64,000 nucleotides of DNA from CALXOJ01 sp034120015 (GTDB lineage: Bacteria > Spirochaetota > Spirochaetia > JAFGXN01), in the NCBI GenBank assembly GCA_034120015.1, contig JAXEIF010000029.1, positions 171,544 to 235,543 on the forward strand, read 5' to 3'. Positions 26,201 through 35,088 of this stretch are shown here, piece after piece (the first letter of the stretch is position 1; each line of letters begins with the position of its first letter). Made by a program: the position numbers and the translations under genes. The notes beneath the pieces are model-generated. The model did not search any database and was not told the origin of the DNA. It was given only the letters and a program-made list of their open reading frames with translations.

Positions 26201-26776
26201 GCCGGTCTCAAACTGAAAGAATGGTATTCGACACCCGTCTTCCAGTCGGCATCCGATGAGCAGATTCGCGCCAAATTAAAGGAAGCCGGATTGCCGGAGA
26301 GTTCCAAAATTACTCTTTACGACGGAAAAACCGGTGAGCCGTTTAAAAACGACGTTTTTGTAGGCGTTATGTACATGATTAAGCTGAATCACCTGGTTGA
26401 CGATAAAATGCACGCACGAAGTACAGGTCCTTATTCGCTCGTTACGCAGCAGCCGTTGGGAGGAAAGGCCCAGTTCGGAGGACAGCGTTTGGGAGAAATG
26501 GAAGTTTGGGCACTGGAAGCTTACGGTGCATCGAATACGCTGCAGGAGCTGATGACGATCAAGTCGGATGATATGAACGGTCGTACCAAGATTTACGAAG
26601 CGATTGTCAAAGGAGAGCCGAATTCGACGGCCGATACTCCCGAATCGTTCAATGTTCTGGTTCAGGAATTGCGCGGTCTGGCTCTCGATATCATGATTTA
26701 CGATGCTGACGGAAAGCTGGTTCCTCTCACGGAACGTGACGAAGAATTGATTAACCGACAGTCCACCCTGTTTTAA
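23282..26776 (+). CDS. rpoB: RNA polymerase subunit beta
   Basis: 1164 residues, a compact beta subunit. Conserved blocks include the rifampicin pocket ([30 protein letters not shown]), [11 protein letters not shown], and [11 protein letters not shown] near residue 925. The residue equivalent to E. coli 531 is Ser491, not the Asn reported for rifampicin-resistant treponemes and Borrelia; the equivalent of 518 is Val478. The start has a purine-rich GGGGGAA upstream. rpoC follows after 16 bases. Confidence 0.98.
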   Translation: [1164 protein letters not shown]

Positions 26777-26792
26777 TTAAGGAAGAAGATCG

Positions 26793-29700
26793 ATGGAAGA
26801 TATGCAGGATTTTGATAAAATGAAAATCATTTTGGCTTCTCCGGAAAAAATTCGGGCATGGTCCTACGGCGAAGTTAAAAAATCGGAAACGATAAATTAC
26901 CGGACTCTGAGACCGGAACGTGACGGTCTTTTCTGTGAAAAGATTTTCGGAACAACCAAAGAGTGGGAATGTTACTGCGGAAAGTTTAAGTCGGTCCGAT
27001 ACAAGGGTGTGATTTGCGATCGTTGCGGTGTCGAAGTAACCCATTTTAAGGTTCGCCGTGAGCGTATGGGGCATATCGAACTGGCTTCTCCCGTGGCTCA
27101 TATCTGGTATTACCGTACGGCGCCGTCGCGTATGGCGTTGCTGCTGGATTTGAATTCCAATGATTTGCGATCGGTTCTGGCTTACGAGAAATATATTGTA
27201 ACCGATCCCGGTGATACCGATTTAAAAAAATATCAGCTTTTGACCGAAGCCGAGATGAATGAATGCCGGGCCCGTTACGGAATGAATTTTACCGCCGATA
27301 TGGGTGCTGAAGCGATTCGGACTCTGCTGAAAGGTTTGGATCTTGAGAAGCTGGCTATTGAGTTACGTGCACAGATGATTCAGAAGGGTGCAAAAGCGGA
27401 AAAACGGCTGGTAAAGCGTATCGAAATTGTCGAAAATTTCCGAGATTCGGGAAACAAACCCGAATGGATGATCCTCGATGTGATTCCCGTGATTCCGCCG
27501 GATTTGCGGCCGATGGTGCAGTTGGAAGGAGGACGGTTTGCAACTTCCGATTTGAACGATCTTTATCGTAAGGTGATTACCCGTAACGGACGTCTCCAAA
27601 AACTGTTGGATCTTCACGCGCCTGATATTATCGTCCGTAACGAAAAACGGATGCTGCAGGAAGCGGTGGATGCGCTTTTTGATAACTCGAAGAAAAAAAC
27701 AACAGCGGCAAACGGCCGGCCGAAAAAATCGCTCTCCGATATGCTGCGCGGTAAACAGGGACGCTTCCGACAGAATTTGCTGGGAAAACGTGTCGACTAT
27801 TCGGGCCGTTCGGTTATCGTTGTCGGTCCGACGCTGAGACTGCATCAGTGCGGTATTCCGACCAAAATGGCATTGGAACTCTATAAACCGTTTCTGATTA
27901 AAAAGCTTGTCGATCGCGGTGTTGTGTTTAATGTCAAAAAAGCCAAGATGCTGGTTGAGCAGGAAGATGCCGAGGTGTTTGCGGTTTTGGACGAGGTTGT
28001 CAAAGAACATCCCGTTATGCTCAACCGTGCGCCGACTCTTCACCGTTTGGGTATTCAGGCCTTTGAACCGGTACTGGTAGAAGGAAAGGCAATCCGGCTG
28101 CATCCGCTTGTCTGTCATGCCTTCAACGCCGACTTCGACGGTGACCAGATGGCTGTTCACCTGCCTTTGACTCAGGCCGCGCAAATCGAGTGTTGGACGC
28201 TGATGCTGTCCGCCAACAATCTCCTGAACCCGGCTAACGGTTCCCCGATCGTTTTCCCGTCTCAGGATATGGTTCTCGGTATTTATTATCTGACGAAAGA
28301 TAAACCGGGCGTCAAAGGCGAAGGTAAAGTTTACTACGATCAGGATGAAGTGGTGCTGGCGGCCGAAACCGACTGTATCAGCTATCATGCCAAAATCAAA
28401 TGTCTTGTCAACGGCGAGATGATCGAAACGACTCCCGGACGTATTGTTTTTAACATGGCGATGCCGAAAGAAGTTCCTTTTATTAACAAAACGCTCGGTG
28501 ATAAAGAATTGAAAGTCTTTATCGGAGATGTTTTCAAAAAATTCGGATCGGCTGTGACAATCGAAATGCTCGACTCGATTAAAGATACCGGATATAAATA
28601 TGCGACTGTTTTCGGAGCGACTATCAGTATCGATGATATCATCATTCCTCAGGAAAAGAAGGAAATGATTGATGCGGCTAATCGCGAAACCGAAAAGATT
28701 CAGCAGCAGTATATTCAGGGACACATTACTCTCGAAGAGCGTTACAACCGTGTTGTCGAAGAGTGGAGTAAAACCAACGAGGATTTGACCAATACACTCA
28801 TGAAAACATTGAGTGAAACAAATGACGGATTTAACCCGGTGTTTATGATGGCGCACTCCGGAGCCCGCGGTTCCCGCACTCAGATTCGTCAGTTGGCCGG
28901 TATGCGCGGTTTGATGGCAAAGCCGTCGGGTGAAATTATCGATCTGCCGATTCGTTCCAACTTTAAAGAAGGTTTGTCCGTTATCGAATTCTATATTTCG
29001 ACTAACGGTGCCCGTAAAGGTTTGGCCGATACGGCGTTGAAAACGGCGGAGGCCGGTTATCTGACCCGGCGTCTGGTTGATATTGCTCAGGATGTCGTGG
29101 TTAACGAAGAAGACTGCGGAACGATTAACGGTGTCGAAACATCGGCGCTGAAAGACGGCGAAGATATTGTCGAATCCCTGAAAGACCGCATTGTCGGACG
29201 TTTCCCGATCGAAGATGTCCGTCATCCGATTACGGGAGAAATCATCGTCGAAGCAAACCACGAAATTACGGAGGATATTGCGAATACCATCGAATCTGTC
29301 GGTATCGAAAAAGTCAAAATCCGTATGGTTTTGACCTGCGAAGCGAAACACGGTGTCTGTAAAATGTGTTACGGACGAAACCTGGCCAACAACAAAACGG
29401 TCGATATCGGTGAGGCGGTCGGTATTATTGCCGCTCAGTCAATCGGTCAGCCGGGTACCCAGCTGACGATGAGAACCTTCCACATCGGTGGTGCGGCGAC
29501 CAAGATCAGCGAAGAGAACCGTATCAGTCTCAAATATCCGGTTGTGGTCAGCGTTGTCAACGGTACCTGTGTCGAAGCGGCCGACGGCTCCGTTTTGTTT
29601 GCCCGAAAAGGAAACCTGCGGGTTCACAAAATTATTACGCAGTTTGAGTTGAAGCCGGCCGATGAGGTCCTGGTTCAGGAAGGACAGAAAGTGACAATCG

Positions 29701-31046
29701 GTATGCCGATTTATAAAGAAAACGGTCAAACCGTAACGGCTCCCGAAAACGGCTATGTTCATATCGACGGTTCGCAGCTGATGCTTTTGGCTCAGGAACA
29801 GAAAATCGAAATCAGAACCGGATCGACACTGTTGGCCAAAGCCGGCGACATTGTCAAAGCGGGCGATTCGATTGCGACCTTCGACCCGTTCTCGGAGCCG
29901 ATTATCGCCGAGCAGGCCGGTACCGTGAAGTTCGAAGGAATTGTTCAGGGATCGACATTAAAAGAAGAGATTAACGACGATACGGGAAATATCGAGTACA
30001 AAATCACCGATATTTACGAAGATGTCGAACCGAAACTGTTAATTACCGACGATGGAGGAAATGTTCTCGGCGAGTACTATTTGCCGGGAGGTGCTTACCT
30101 CAACGTTCAGGACGGAGACAAAGTCGAAAAAGGCCGCTTTCTTGCCAAGATTCTGAAAGAGAGCGGAAAGACGATGGATATTACCTCCGGTCTGCCGCGT
30201 GTCGGAGAACTGTTCGAAGCACGTTCTTTGAAAGATCCGGCCGTTCTTTCCCGTATTACCGGTACGGTTCGTTTCGGCGAGAGCGTGAAGAAAAAACGTG
30301 TCGTGATTGTTGTCGATCGTTTCGGTAAAGAGTACAAACACCAGATTCCGATGGACAAACACCTGTTGGTGCGTGACGGAGACCTGGTTGAAGCCGGCGA
30401 GCAGTTGTGCGACGGAAGCATCGAACCGCACGATATTCTCGAAATCCTGGGAGAGAACGAACTTCAGCGCTTCCTGATGAACGAAATACAGGCGGTTTAC
30501 CGTTTGCAGGGTGTAAATATCAACGACAAACATATCGGTGTTATTATCCGTCAGATGATGCGCCGTGTCGAAATTGTTGCTGTCGGCGATACCAACTTTA
30601 TTTACGGTCAGCAGGTCGATAAATTCCGTTTCTTTGAAGAGAACCAGCGGGTTATCAAAAAAGGCGGTCAGCCGGCTGTAGCCAAACCGTTGCTGTTGGG
30701 AATCACCCGTGCGGCATTGAGTATCGACAGCTTCCTGTCGGCTGCCTCATTCCAGGAGACGACAAAAGTGCTGACAAATGCGGCGATTGCCGGAAGTACC
30801 GATGAATTGAGGGGGCTGAAAGAAAACATCATCATCGGACACAAAATCCCGGCCGGAACCGGTAACCGTGTTTACCGCGATGTCAGACTTGTGGATGAAT
30901 CTTTGAAAAATCTTGACGAGTCCGTAAAGAATATTATGGACGGACGGCTTGATTTGGATGATGACTTCGATGATTTGGACAGCGAATTCGATCGTTTCGA
31001 GAGTTTTGATGTCGATGACGAGGAAGAGGAATTGTCCGAAAATTAA
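26793..31046 (+). CDS. rpoC: RNA polymerase subunit beta-prime
   Basis: 1417 residues. The first zinc site (C-Y-C-G-K-F...C-D-R-C-G), the catalytic Mg-binding N-A-D-F-D-G-D loop (about residue 447), the bridge helix and trigger-loop region, and the second zinc site (C-E-A-K-H-G-V-C-K-M-C) are all present. The C-terminal 35 residues are very acidic (Asp/Glu with Phe). A 660-codon open frame on the other strand is a shadow of this gene. The stop lies 11 bases before the rpsL promoter. Confidence 0.98.
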   Translation: MEDMQDFDKMKIILASPEKIRAWSYGEVKKSETINYRTLRPERDGLFCEKIFGTTKEWECYCGKFKSVRYKGVICDRCGVEVTHFKVRRERMGHIELASPVAHIWYYRTAPSRMALLLDLNSNDLRSVLAYEKYIVTDPGDTDLKKYQLLTEAEMNECRARYGMNFTADMGAEAIRTLLKGLDLEKLAIELRAQMIQKGAKAEKRLVKRIEIVENFRDSGNKPEWMILDVIPVIPPDLRPMVQLEGGRFATSDLNDLYRKVITRNGRLQKLLDLHAPDIIVRNEKRMLQEAVDALFDNSKKKTTAANGRPKKSLSDMLRGKQGRFRQNLLGKRVDYSGRSVIVVGPTLRLHQCGIPTKMALELYKPFLIKKLVDRGVVFNVKKAKMLVEQEDAEVFAVLDEVVKEHPVMLNRAPTLHRLGIQAFEPVLVEGKAIRLHPLVCHAFNADFDGDQMAVHLPLTQAAQIECWTLMLSANNLLNPANGSPIVFPSQDMVLGIYYLTKDKPGVKGEGKVYYDQDEVVLAAETDCISYHAKIKCLVNGEMIETTPGRIVFNMAMPKEVPFINKTLGDKELKVFIGDVFKKFGSAVTIEMLDSIKDTGYKYATVFGATISIDDIIIPQEKKEMIDAANRETEKIQQQYIQGHITLEERYNRVVEEWSKTNEDLTNTLMKTLSETNDGFNPVFMMAHSGARGSRTQIRQLAGMRGLMAKPSGEIIDLPIRSNFKEGLSVIEFYISTNGARKGLADTALKTAEAGYLTRRLVDIAQDVVVNEEDCGTINGVETSALKDGEDIVESLKDRIVGRFPIEDVRHPITGEIIVEANHEITEDIANTIESVGIEKVKIRMVLTCEAKHGVCKMCYGRNLANNKTVDIGEAVGIIAAQSIGQPGTQLTMRTFHIGGAATKISEENRISLKYPVVVSVVNGTCVEAADGSVLFARKGNLRVHKIITQFELKPADEVLVQEGQKVTIGMPIYKENGQTVTAPENGYVHIDGSQLMLLAQEQKIEIRTGSTLLAKAGDIVKAGDSIATFDPFSEPIIAEQAGTVKFEGIVQGSTLKEEINDDTGNIEYKITDIYEDVEPKLLITDDGGNVLGEYYLPGGAYLNVQDGDKVEKGRFLAKILKESGKTMDITSGLPRVGELFEARSLKDPAVLSRITGTVRFGESVKKKRVVIVVDRFGKEYKHQIPMDKHLLVRDGDLVEAGEQLCDGSIEPHDILEILGENELQRFLMNEIQAVYRLQGVNINDKHIGVIIRQMMRRVEIVAVGDTNFIYGQQVDKFRFFEENQRVIKKGGQPAVAKPLLLGITRAALSIDSFLSAASFQETTKVLTNAAIAGSTDELRGLKENIIIGHKIPAGTGNRVYRDVRLVDESLKNLDESVKNIMDGRLDLDDDFDDLDSEFDRFESFDVDDEEEELSEN

Positions 31047-31056
31047 TGGGAACGGG

Positions 31057-31085
31057 TTGACAAGGGATTGCGAATTTGGTATTTT
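31057..31085 (+). promoter_or_regulatory. Promoter before rpsL
   Basis: TTGACA at 31057-31062 and TATTTT at 31080-31085, spacing 17, just after rpoC. A TATAAT at 31111-31116 lacks a good -35. It would give rpsL-rpsG a supply of mRNA independent of rpoBC. Confidence 0.75.
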
Positions 31086-31134
31086 TAAATCCGCAATACA
31101 CAGTCAATGATATAATTTTAATTAGGAGATAAAA

Positions 31135-31509
31135 ATGCCTACAATAAACCAGTTGGTTAGAAAAGGTAGAGAGCAAGCAAAGAAAAAAAGCAAATCGCCG
31201 GCGTTGGATGCCTGTCCGCAGAAACGCGGTGTCTGTGTGCGTGTTATGACAATGACGCCGAAAAAACCGAATTCGGCTTTGCGGAAAGTCGCCAGGGTTC
31301 GTTTGTCCAACGGAATCGAAGTGACAGCTTACATTCCGGGTATCGGACACAACCTTCAGGAGCACTCTGTTGTGTTGCTTCGCGGCGGAAGAGTAAAGGA
31401 CCTTCCCGGTGTACGTTATCATATTATCCGCGGTGCAAAGGATACATTGGGTGTCAATGACCGCAAGCAGGGAAGAAGTAAATACGGAAGCAAGAAGCCG
31501 AAGGCATAA
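31135..31509 (+). CDS. rpsL: 30S ribosomal protein S12
   Basis: 124 residues with the invariant TPKKPNSALRK and RGGRVKDLPGVRYH segments at the decoding site. Both lysines linked to streptomycin resistance when mutated are wild type. AGGAG precedes the ATG. Confidence 0.98.
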   Translation: MPTINQLVRKGREQAKKKSKSPALDACPQKRGVCVRVMTMTPKKPNSALRKVARVRLSNGIEVTAYIPGIGHNLQEHSVVLLRGGRVKDLPGVRYHIIRGAKDTLGVNDRKQGRSKYGSKKPKA

Positions 31510-31521
31510 GGATAGAAAAAG

Positions 31522-31992
31522 ATGGGTAAGACTGGAGATACAAAAGAGAAAAATGTGCAGGCGGATCCGATTTACGGAAATGCGGTTGTTTCCCGTTTCG
31601 TCGGTCGCATGATGCTTGACGGTAAAAAAACTGTCAGTTATAAAAATATTTACGGTGCATTGGATTTGCTTAAGGAAAAAGGCAACGACAAACCGTTGGA
31701 TGTATTTTTAAAGGCAATTGATAATGTCAAACCGCAGATTGAGGTTAAATCGCGCAGAGTCGGCGGATCGACATATCAGGTTCCTGTGGCGATCGATGAA
31801 AAGCGGCAGGAAGCGTTGGCGATGCGGTGGGTGATTAAAGCGGCAAGAGCCAGAAGCGGTAAAACGATGTCGGAGAAACTCTGTGCCGAATTTTTGGATG
31901 CATCCAACTCGACCGGTGCGGCATTTAAGAAAAAAGAAGATACACACAGAATGGCGGAAGCGAACAAGGCTTTCAGTCATTATCGTTTCTAA
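31522..31992 (+). CDS. rpsG: 30S ribosomal protein S7
   Basis: 156 residues, with the S7 signature DPIYGNAVVSRFVGRMM and the C-terminal HRMAEANKAFSHYRF. It nucleates the 30S head and is the usual repressor of the str operon. fusA, which usually follows, is not here. Confidence 0.97.
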   Translation: MGKTGDTKEKNVQADPIYGNAVVSRFVGRMMLDGKKTVSYKNIYGALDLLKEKGNDKPLDVFLKAIDNVKPQIEVKSRRVGGSTYQVPVAIDEKRQEALAMRWVIKAARARSGKTMSEKLCAEFLDASNSTGAAFKKKEDTHRMAEANKAFSHYRF

Positions 31993-32012
31993 AAGAAAAT
32001 TCCTTCAATCCC

Positions 32013-32041
32013 TTGACTAAAACAGGGGATTGATATATTAT
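32013..32041 (+). promoter_or_regulatory. Promoter of tuf
   Basis: TTGACT at 32013-32018 and TATTAT at 32036-32041, spacing 17, within the 231-base gap between rpsG and tuf. The predicted leader is about 175 bases. Confidence 0.8.
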
Positions 32042-32063
32042 TTCAAGCGTCGGACTGTCCAAA

Positions 32064-32084
32064 CCGGTTAACCGGCCTTTTGGC
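32064..32084 (+). repeat. Palindromes in the tuf leader
   Basis: A perfect 12-bp palindrome (CCGGTTAACCGG, 32064-32075) overlaps a small GCC-TTTT-GGC hairpin. Both lie in the transcribed leader and may be RNA structures or a protein binding site. Confidence 0.4.
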
Positions 32085-32104
32085 GAGGATAATTAGGTGG
32101 AGAG

Positions 32105-32127
32105 TCTCTTTCATTTAAAGAGATTTT
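32105..32127 (+). terminator. Terminator-like hairpin in the tuf leader
   Basis: Stem TCTCTTT (32105-32111) with AAAGAGA (32117-32123), 5-base loop, followed by TTTT. It lies between the tuf promoter and the tuf start, so it would act as an attenuator if used. Confidence 0.5.
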
Positions 32128-32223
32128 CCCTCAAATACATCTAAATAACAGTCTCGATTGAAATGTGAAAAAGCAGAAGATCTGCTAAGAATATTATCAC
32201 TTAATTTGTCTTGGAGGAAAGAG

Positions 32224-33408
32224 ATGGCAAAGGATAAGTTTGTAAGAACGAAACCGCACATTAATGTTGGTACAATCGGTCACGTTGACCACGGTAAAAC
32301 GACATTAACCGCAGCTATTTCCCAATACTGCGCTATCAAAAACGGCGGTAAGGTCATGAAGTATGAGGATATCGATAATGCTCCGGAAGAAAAAGAGCGC
32401 GGTATCACCATTAACACCCGTCACGTTGAGTACGAAACGCCGGAAAGACACTCTGCGCACGTTGACTGTCCGGGTCACGCCGACTATATCAAAAACATGA
32501 TTACCGGTGCTGCTCAGATGGATGGTGCGATTATCTTGTGTGCTGCCGATTCCGGTCCGGAACCCCAGACCCGCGAACACATTCTGTTGGCCCGTCAGGT
32601 TGGCGTTCCCAAGCTGATCGTTTTCCTGAACAAAATGGATCTTGCCGATCCGGATTTGGTGGAACTCGTTGAAATGGAAATTCAGGAAATCCTGACCAGC
32701 TTCGGTTACGACGAAAATACTCCGATTATCAAGGGGTCTGCTTTTGAAGCGATGAGTCATCCGGATGATCCCGAAAAAACAAAATGTATTCAGGAACTCT
32801 TGGATACGATGGATTCCTACTTCCCGCTTCCCGAGCGTGATATCGATAAACCGTTCCTGATGCCGATTGAGGATATTTTCTCGATTCAGGGTCGCGGTAC
32901 CGTTGTTACGGGTCGTGTCGAGCGCGGAACTTTGCATCTGAACGATGAGTTGGAAATTGTCGGTATTAAAGAAACTCAGAAAACAGTTTGTACCGGTATC
33001 GAAATGTTCAACAAGTTGCTTGATGAAGCTCAGGCCGGTGATAACGTCGGTGCTCTGCTTCGCGGTATCGATAAGAAAGCTGTTCAGAGAGGACAGGTTT
33101 TGGCAAAACCGGGTACGATTACTCCGCACTCGAAGTTTAAGGCTGCTCTTTACGTTCTGAGTAAAGAAGAAGGCGGTCGCCACTCCCCGTTCTTTAACGG
33201 ATATCGTCCGCAGTTCTATTTCAGAACAACCGATATTACCGGTTCCGTAACACTTCCGGCTGACAAACAGATGGTTATGCCCGGTGATAATGTGGAATTG
33301 ACGGTTGAACTGATTCACCCGATTGCGATGGAAAAAGGTCTGCGTCTGGCTATTCGCGAAGGCGGAAGAACTGTTGCCAGCGGTCAGGTTACCGAAATTA
33401 TCGAATAA
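32224..33408 (+). CDS. tuf: Elongation factor Tu
   Basis: 394 residues starting MAKDKFVRTKPHINVGTIG at ATG 32224 behind GGAGG; a longer frame upstream is rejected. G1 (GHVDHGKTT), G3 (D-C-P-G-H) and G4 (N-K-M-D) GTPase motifs are intact, and domains II and III are full length. It delivers aminoacyl-tRNA to the ribosome. It has its own promoter and long leader, and the rpsJ operon follows after a hairpin, as in treponemes. Confidence 0.98.
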   Translation: MAKDKFVRTKPHINVGTIGHVDHGKTTLTAAISQYCAIKNGGKVMKYEDIDNAPEEKERGITINTRHVEYETPERHSAHVDCPGHADYIKNMITGAAQMDGAIILCAADSGPEPQTREHILLARQVGVPKLIVFLNKMDLADPDLVELVEMEIQEILTSFGYDENTPIIKGSAFEAMSHPDDPEKTKCIQELLDTMDSYFPLPERDIDKPFLMPIEDIFSIQGRGTVVTGRVERGTLHLNDELEIVGIKETQKTVCTGIEMFNKLLDEAQAGDNVGALLRGIDKKAVQRGQVLAKPGTITPHSKFKAALYVLSKEEGGRHSPFFNGYRPQFYFRTTDITGSVTLPADKQMVMPGDNVELTVELIHPIAMEKGLRLAIREGGRTVASGQVTEIIE

Positions 33409-33428
33409 TACGGGTTTTAGCGAGGAAT

Positions 33429-33458
33429 AGTCCTGCTTTATAAGCAGGACTATTTATT
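33429..33458 (+). terminator. Hairpin between tuf and rpsJ
   Basis: A 10-bp perfect stem (33429-33438 with 33442-33451) with a 3-base loop and an AT-rich but weak T-run. It may partly end tuf transcription, raising tuf over the S10 operon; no separate rpsJ promoter was seen. Confidence 0.6.
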
Positions 33459-33469
33459 CAGGAGGAATG

Positions 33470-33805
33470 ATGGCAACGAAAGAAAAAAACGGAAAAGCGG
33501 CAGAAGATAAAATTCGCGTTCGCTTAAGAAGTTTTGATATTGAATTAATTGACGTGAGTGCAAAATCGATTGTCGATACGGTTGATAAGGTCGGGGCCGA
33601 TTTTTCCGGACCGGTTCCTCTTCCTACGAAAATCGAAAAATTTACTGTTCTCCGCTCGCCGCATGTTAACAAAAAAGCAAGAGAACAGTTTGAGATGAGA
33701 ACTCATAAAAGACTGATTGATATTTATAATCCGGACCAAAAAGTGGTAGAGGCATTGATGAAATTGGAATTGCCTGCCGGTGTGGATGTCGAGATCAAAC
33801 AATAG
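33470..33805 (+). CDS. rpsJ: 30S ribosomal protein S10
   Basis: 111 residues, slightly long because of a Lys/Glu-rich N-terminal stretch of about ten residues before the core KIRVRLRSFD. The core FTVLRSPHVNKKAREQFEMRTHKR is typical. Of two adjacent ATGs (33467, 33470) the second is better spaced from GGAGG. It is the first gene of the S10 operon. Confidence 0.97.
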   Translation: MATKEKNGKAAEDKIRVRLRSFDIELIDVSAKSIVDTVDKVGADFSGPVPLPTKIEKFTVLRSPHVNKKAREQFEMRTHKRLIDIYNPDQKVVEALMKLELPAGVDVEIKQ

Positions 33806-33816
33806 AGGAAAATAAG

Positions 33817-34437
33817 ATGCTTGGATTGATCGGCAAGAAAATCGGAATGACACAAGTTTTTGATGAAGCAGGTAAAGTAACGCCTGTGACAGTTCTTCAG
33901 ATTGAAGATAACTATGTTGTTGCGTTGAGAAGTGAAGAAAAAAACGGCTATGATGCCTGCGTTTTGGGATCGGGAACAAGAAAAAAAAGCCGCATAACAA
34001 AACCTTATGCGGGTCAGTTTCCCGAAGGCATTGAACCGACCCAATATCTGATCGAGTGCCGGGATTTTGATTTGGATGCAAATGTCGGCGACAAACTGAC
34101 TGTCGAAACTTTTAACGATATCGATTATGTCGATGTTGTCGGAATTTCCAAAGGAAAGGGTTTTCAGGGCGCTATGAAGCGTCACGGTTTCGGCGGAGGC
34201 CGTAAAACACACGGTTCTAAATTTCATAGAGCGCTTGGCGGTACCGGTGCAGCGACAACACCGGGTACGACAAAAAAAGGCCGCAAGATGGCGGGGCGAA
34301 TGGGAAGCGAGCGTGTCACGGTTCTGAATTTACGTGTTGTTAAAGTTGATCCGGAAAAAGGTGTTCTTTTGGTTAAAGGCGCTGTCCCCGGTTATACAAA
34401 CGGTCTTGTGTTTGTACGTGAGGCAATTAAAAGATAG
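33817..34437 (+). CDS. rplC: 50S ribosomal protein L3
   Basis: 206 residues starting MLGLIGKKIGMTQVFDEAG; the L3 signature with the tip loop G-S-K-F-H-R near the peptidyl-transferase centre is present, as is KMAGRMGSERVT. Spacing to rpsJ is 11 bases, with GAGGAA before the ATG. Confidence 0.97.
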   Translation: MLGLIGKKIGMTQVFDEAGKVTPVTVLQIEDNYVVALRSEEKNGYDACVLGSGTRKKSRITKPYAGQFPEGIEPTQYLIECRDFDLDANVGDKLTVETFNDIDYVDVVGISKGKGFQGAMKRHGFGGGRKTHGSKFHRALGGTGAATTPGTTKKGRKMAGRMGSERVTVLNLRVVKVDPEKGVLLVKGAVPGYTNGLVFVREAIKR

Positions 34438-34448
34438 AGGCAGCGAAT

Positions 34449-35078
34449 ATGAAAGGAAAAGTTTACTCCGTTAACGGAGAAGAATTGAGAACAATCGAAC
34501 TGAACGATGATGTATTTAATGCAGACTATTCCGAAGGTTCCGTTTATTATGCAATTCGCAATGAAAATGCCAATAAACGTGTCGGAACAGCCTGTACAAA
34601 AACCAGATCCGAAGTTAAAGGAACGACATCGAAGCCGTGGAAACAGAAAGGAACAGGTCGTGCCCGTTCCGGTCGTCGCCGTTCGCCCGTTTGGGTCGGC
34701 GGAGGAATTGTCTTCGGTCCGAAACCCCGTGATTACTCTTATTCGATGCCGAAAAAAGAGAAAAGACTGGCGGTTCGTTCGATCCTTTCCCGGATTAATA
34801 GAGAAGAAAGAATGACGGTGATCGAGGATTTTTCGATTGAAAGCGGAAAGACGAAAGATTTGGTTGCTGTGCTGAAGAATTTTTCGCCCGAATCGAAAAC
34901 AATGATTATCATGAAAGATGACGATCAAATGCTGAAAAGAAGTGCCCGAAACATTCCGTGGGTCAGTTATATGGCTTATAACCGTTTGAATGCGCACGAT
35001 CTTTTCTATACGGAAAAATTGATTGTGTTGGAAACAGCTGCGAAAAATCTGAATGATTTTTATGCGACAAAGGAATAG
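34449..35078 (+). CDS. rplD: 50S ribosomal protein L4
   Basis: 209 residues. The tunnel-lining loop KPWKQKGTGRARSG, the site of macrolide-resistance changes in other bacteria, is wild type. L4 represses the S10 operon in E. coli; no matching leader structure is evident here. Confidence 0.97.
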   Translation: MKGKVYSVNGEELRTIELNDDVFNADYSEGSVYYAIRNENANKRVGTACTKTRSEVKGTTSKPWKQKGTGRARSGRRRSPVWVGGGIVFGPKPRDYSYSMPKKEKRLAVRSILSRINREERMTVIEDFSIESGKTKDLVAVLKNFSPESKTMIIMKDDDQMLKRSARNIPWVSYMAYNRLNAHDLFYTEKLIVLETAAKNLNDFYATKE

Positions 35079-35088
35079 GGTTGATATC

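Noticed and set aside
27363..29351. A 662-codon open frame on the minus strand
   Set aside because: It lies wholly inside rpoC, has no ribosome binding site or recognisable domain, and is Phe/Arg/Asn/Gln-rich as expected for the antisense of a conserved gene.
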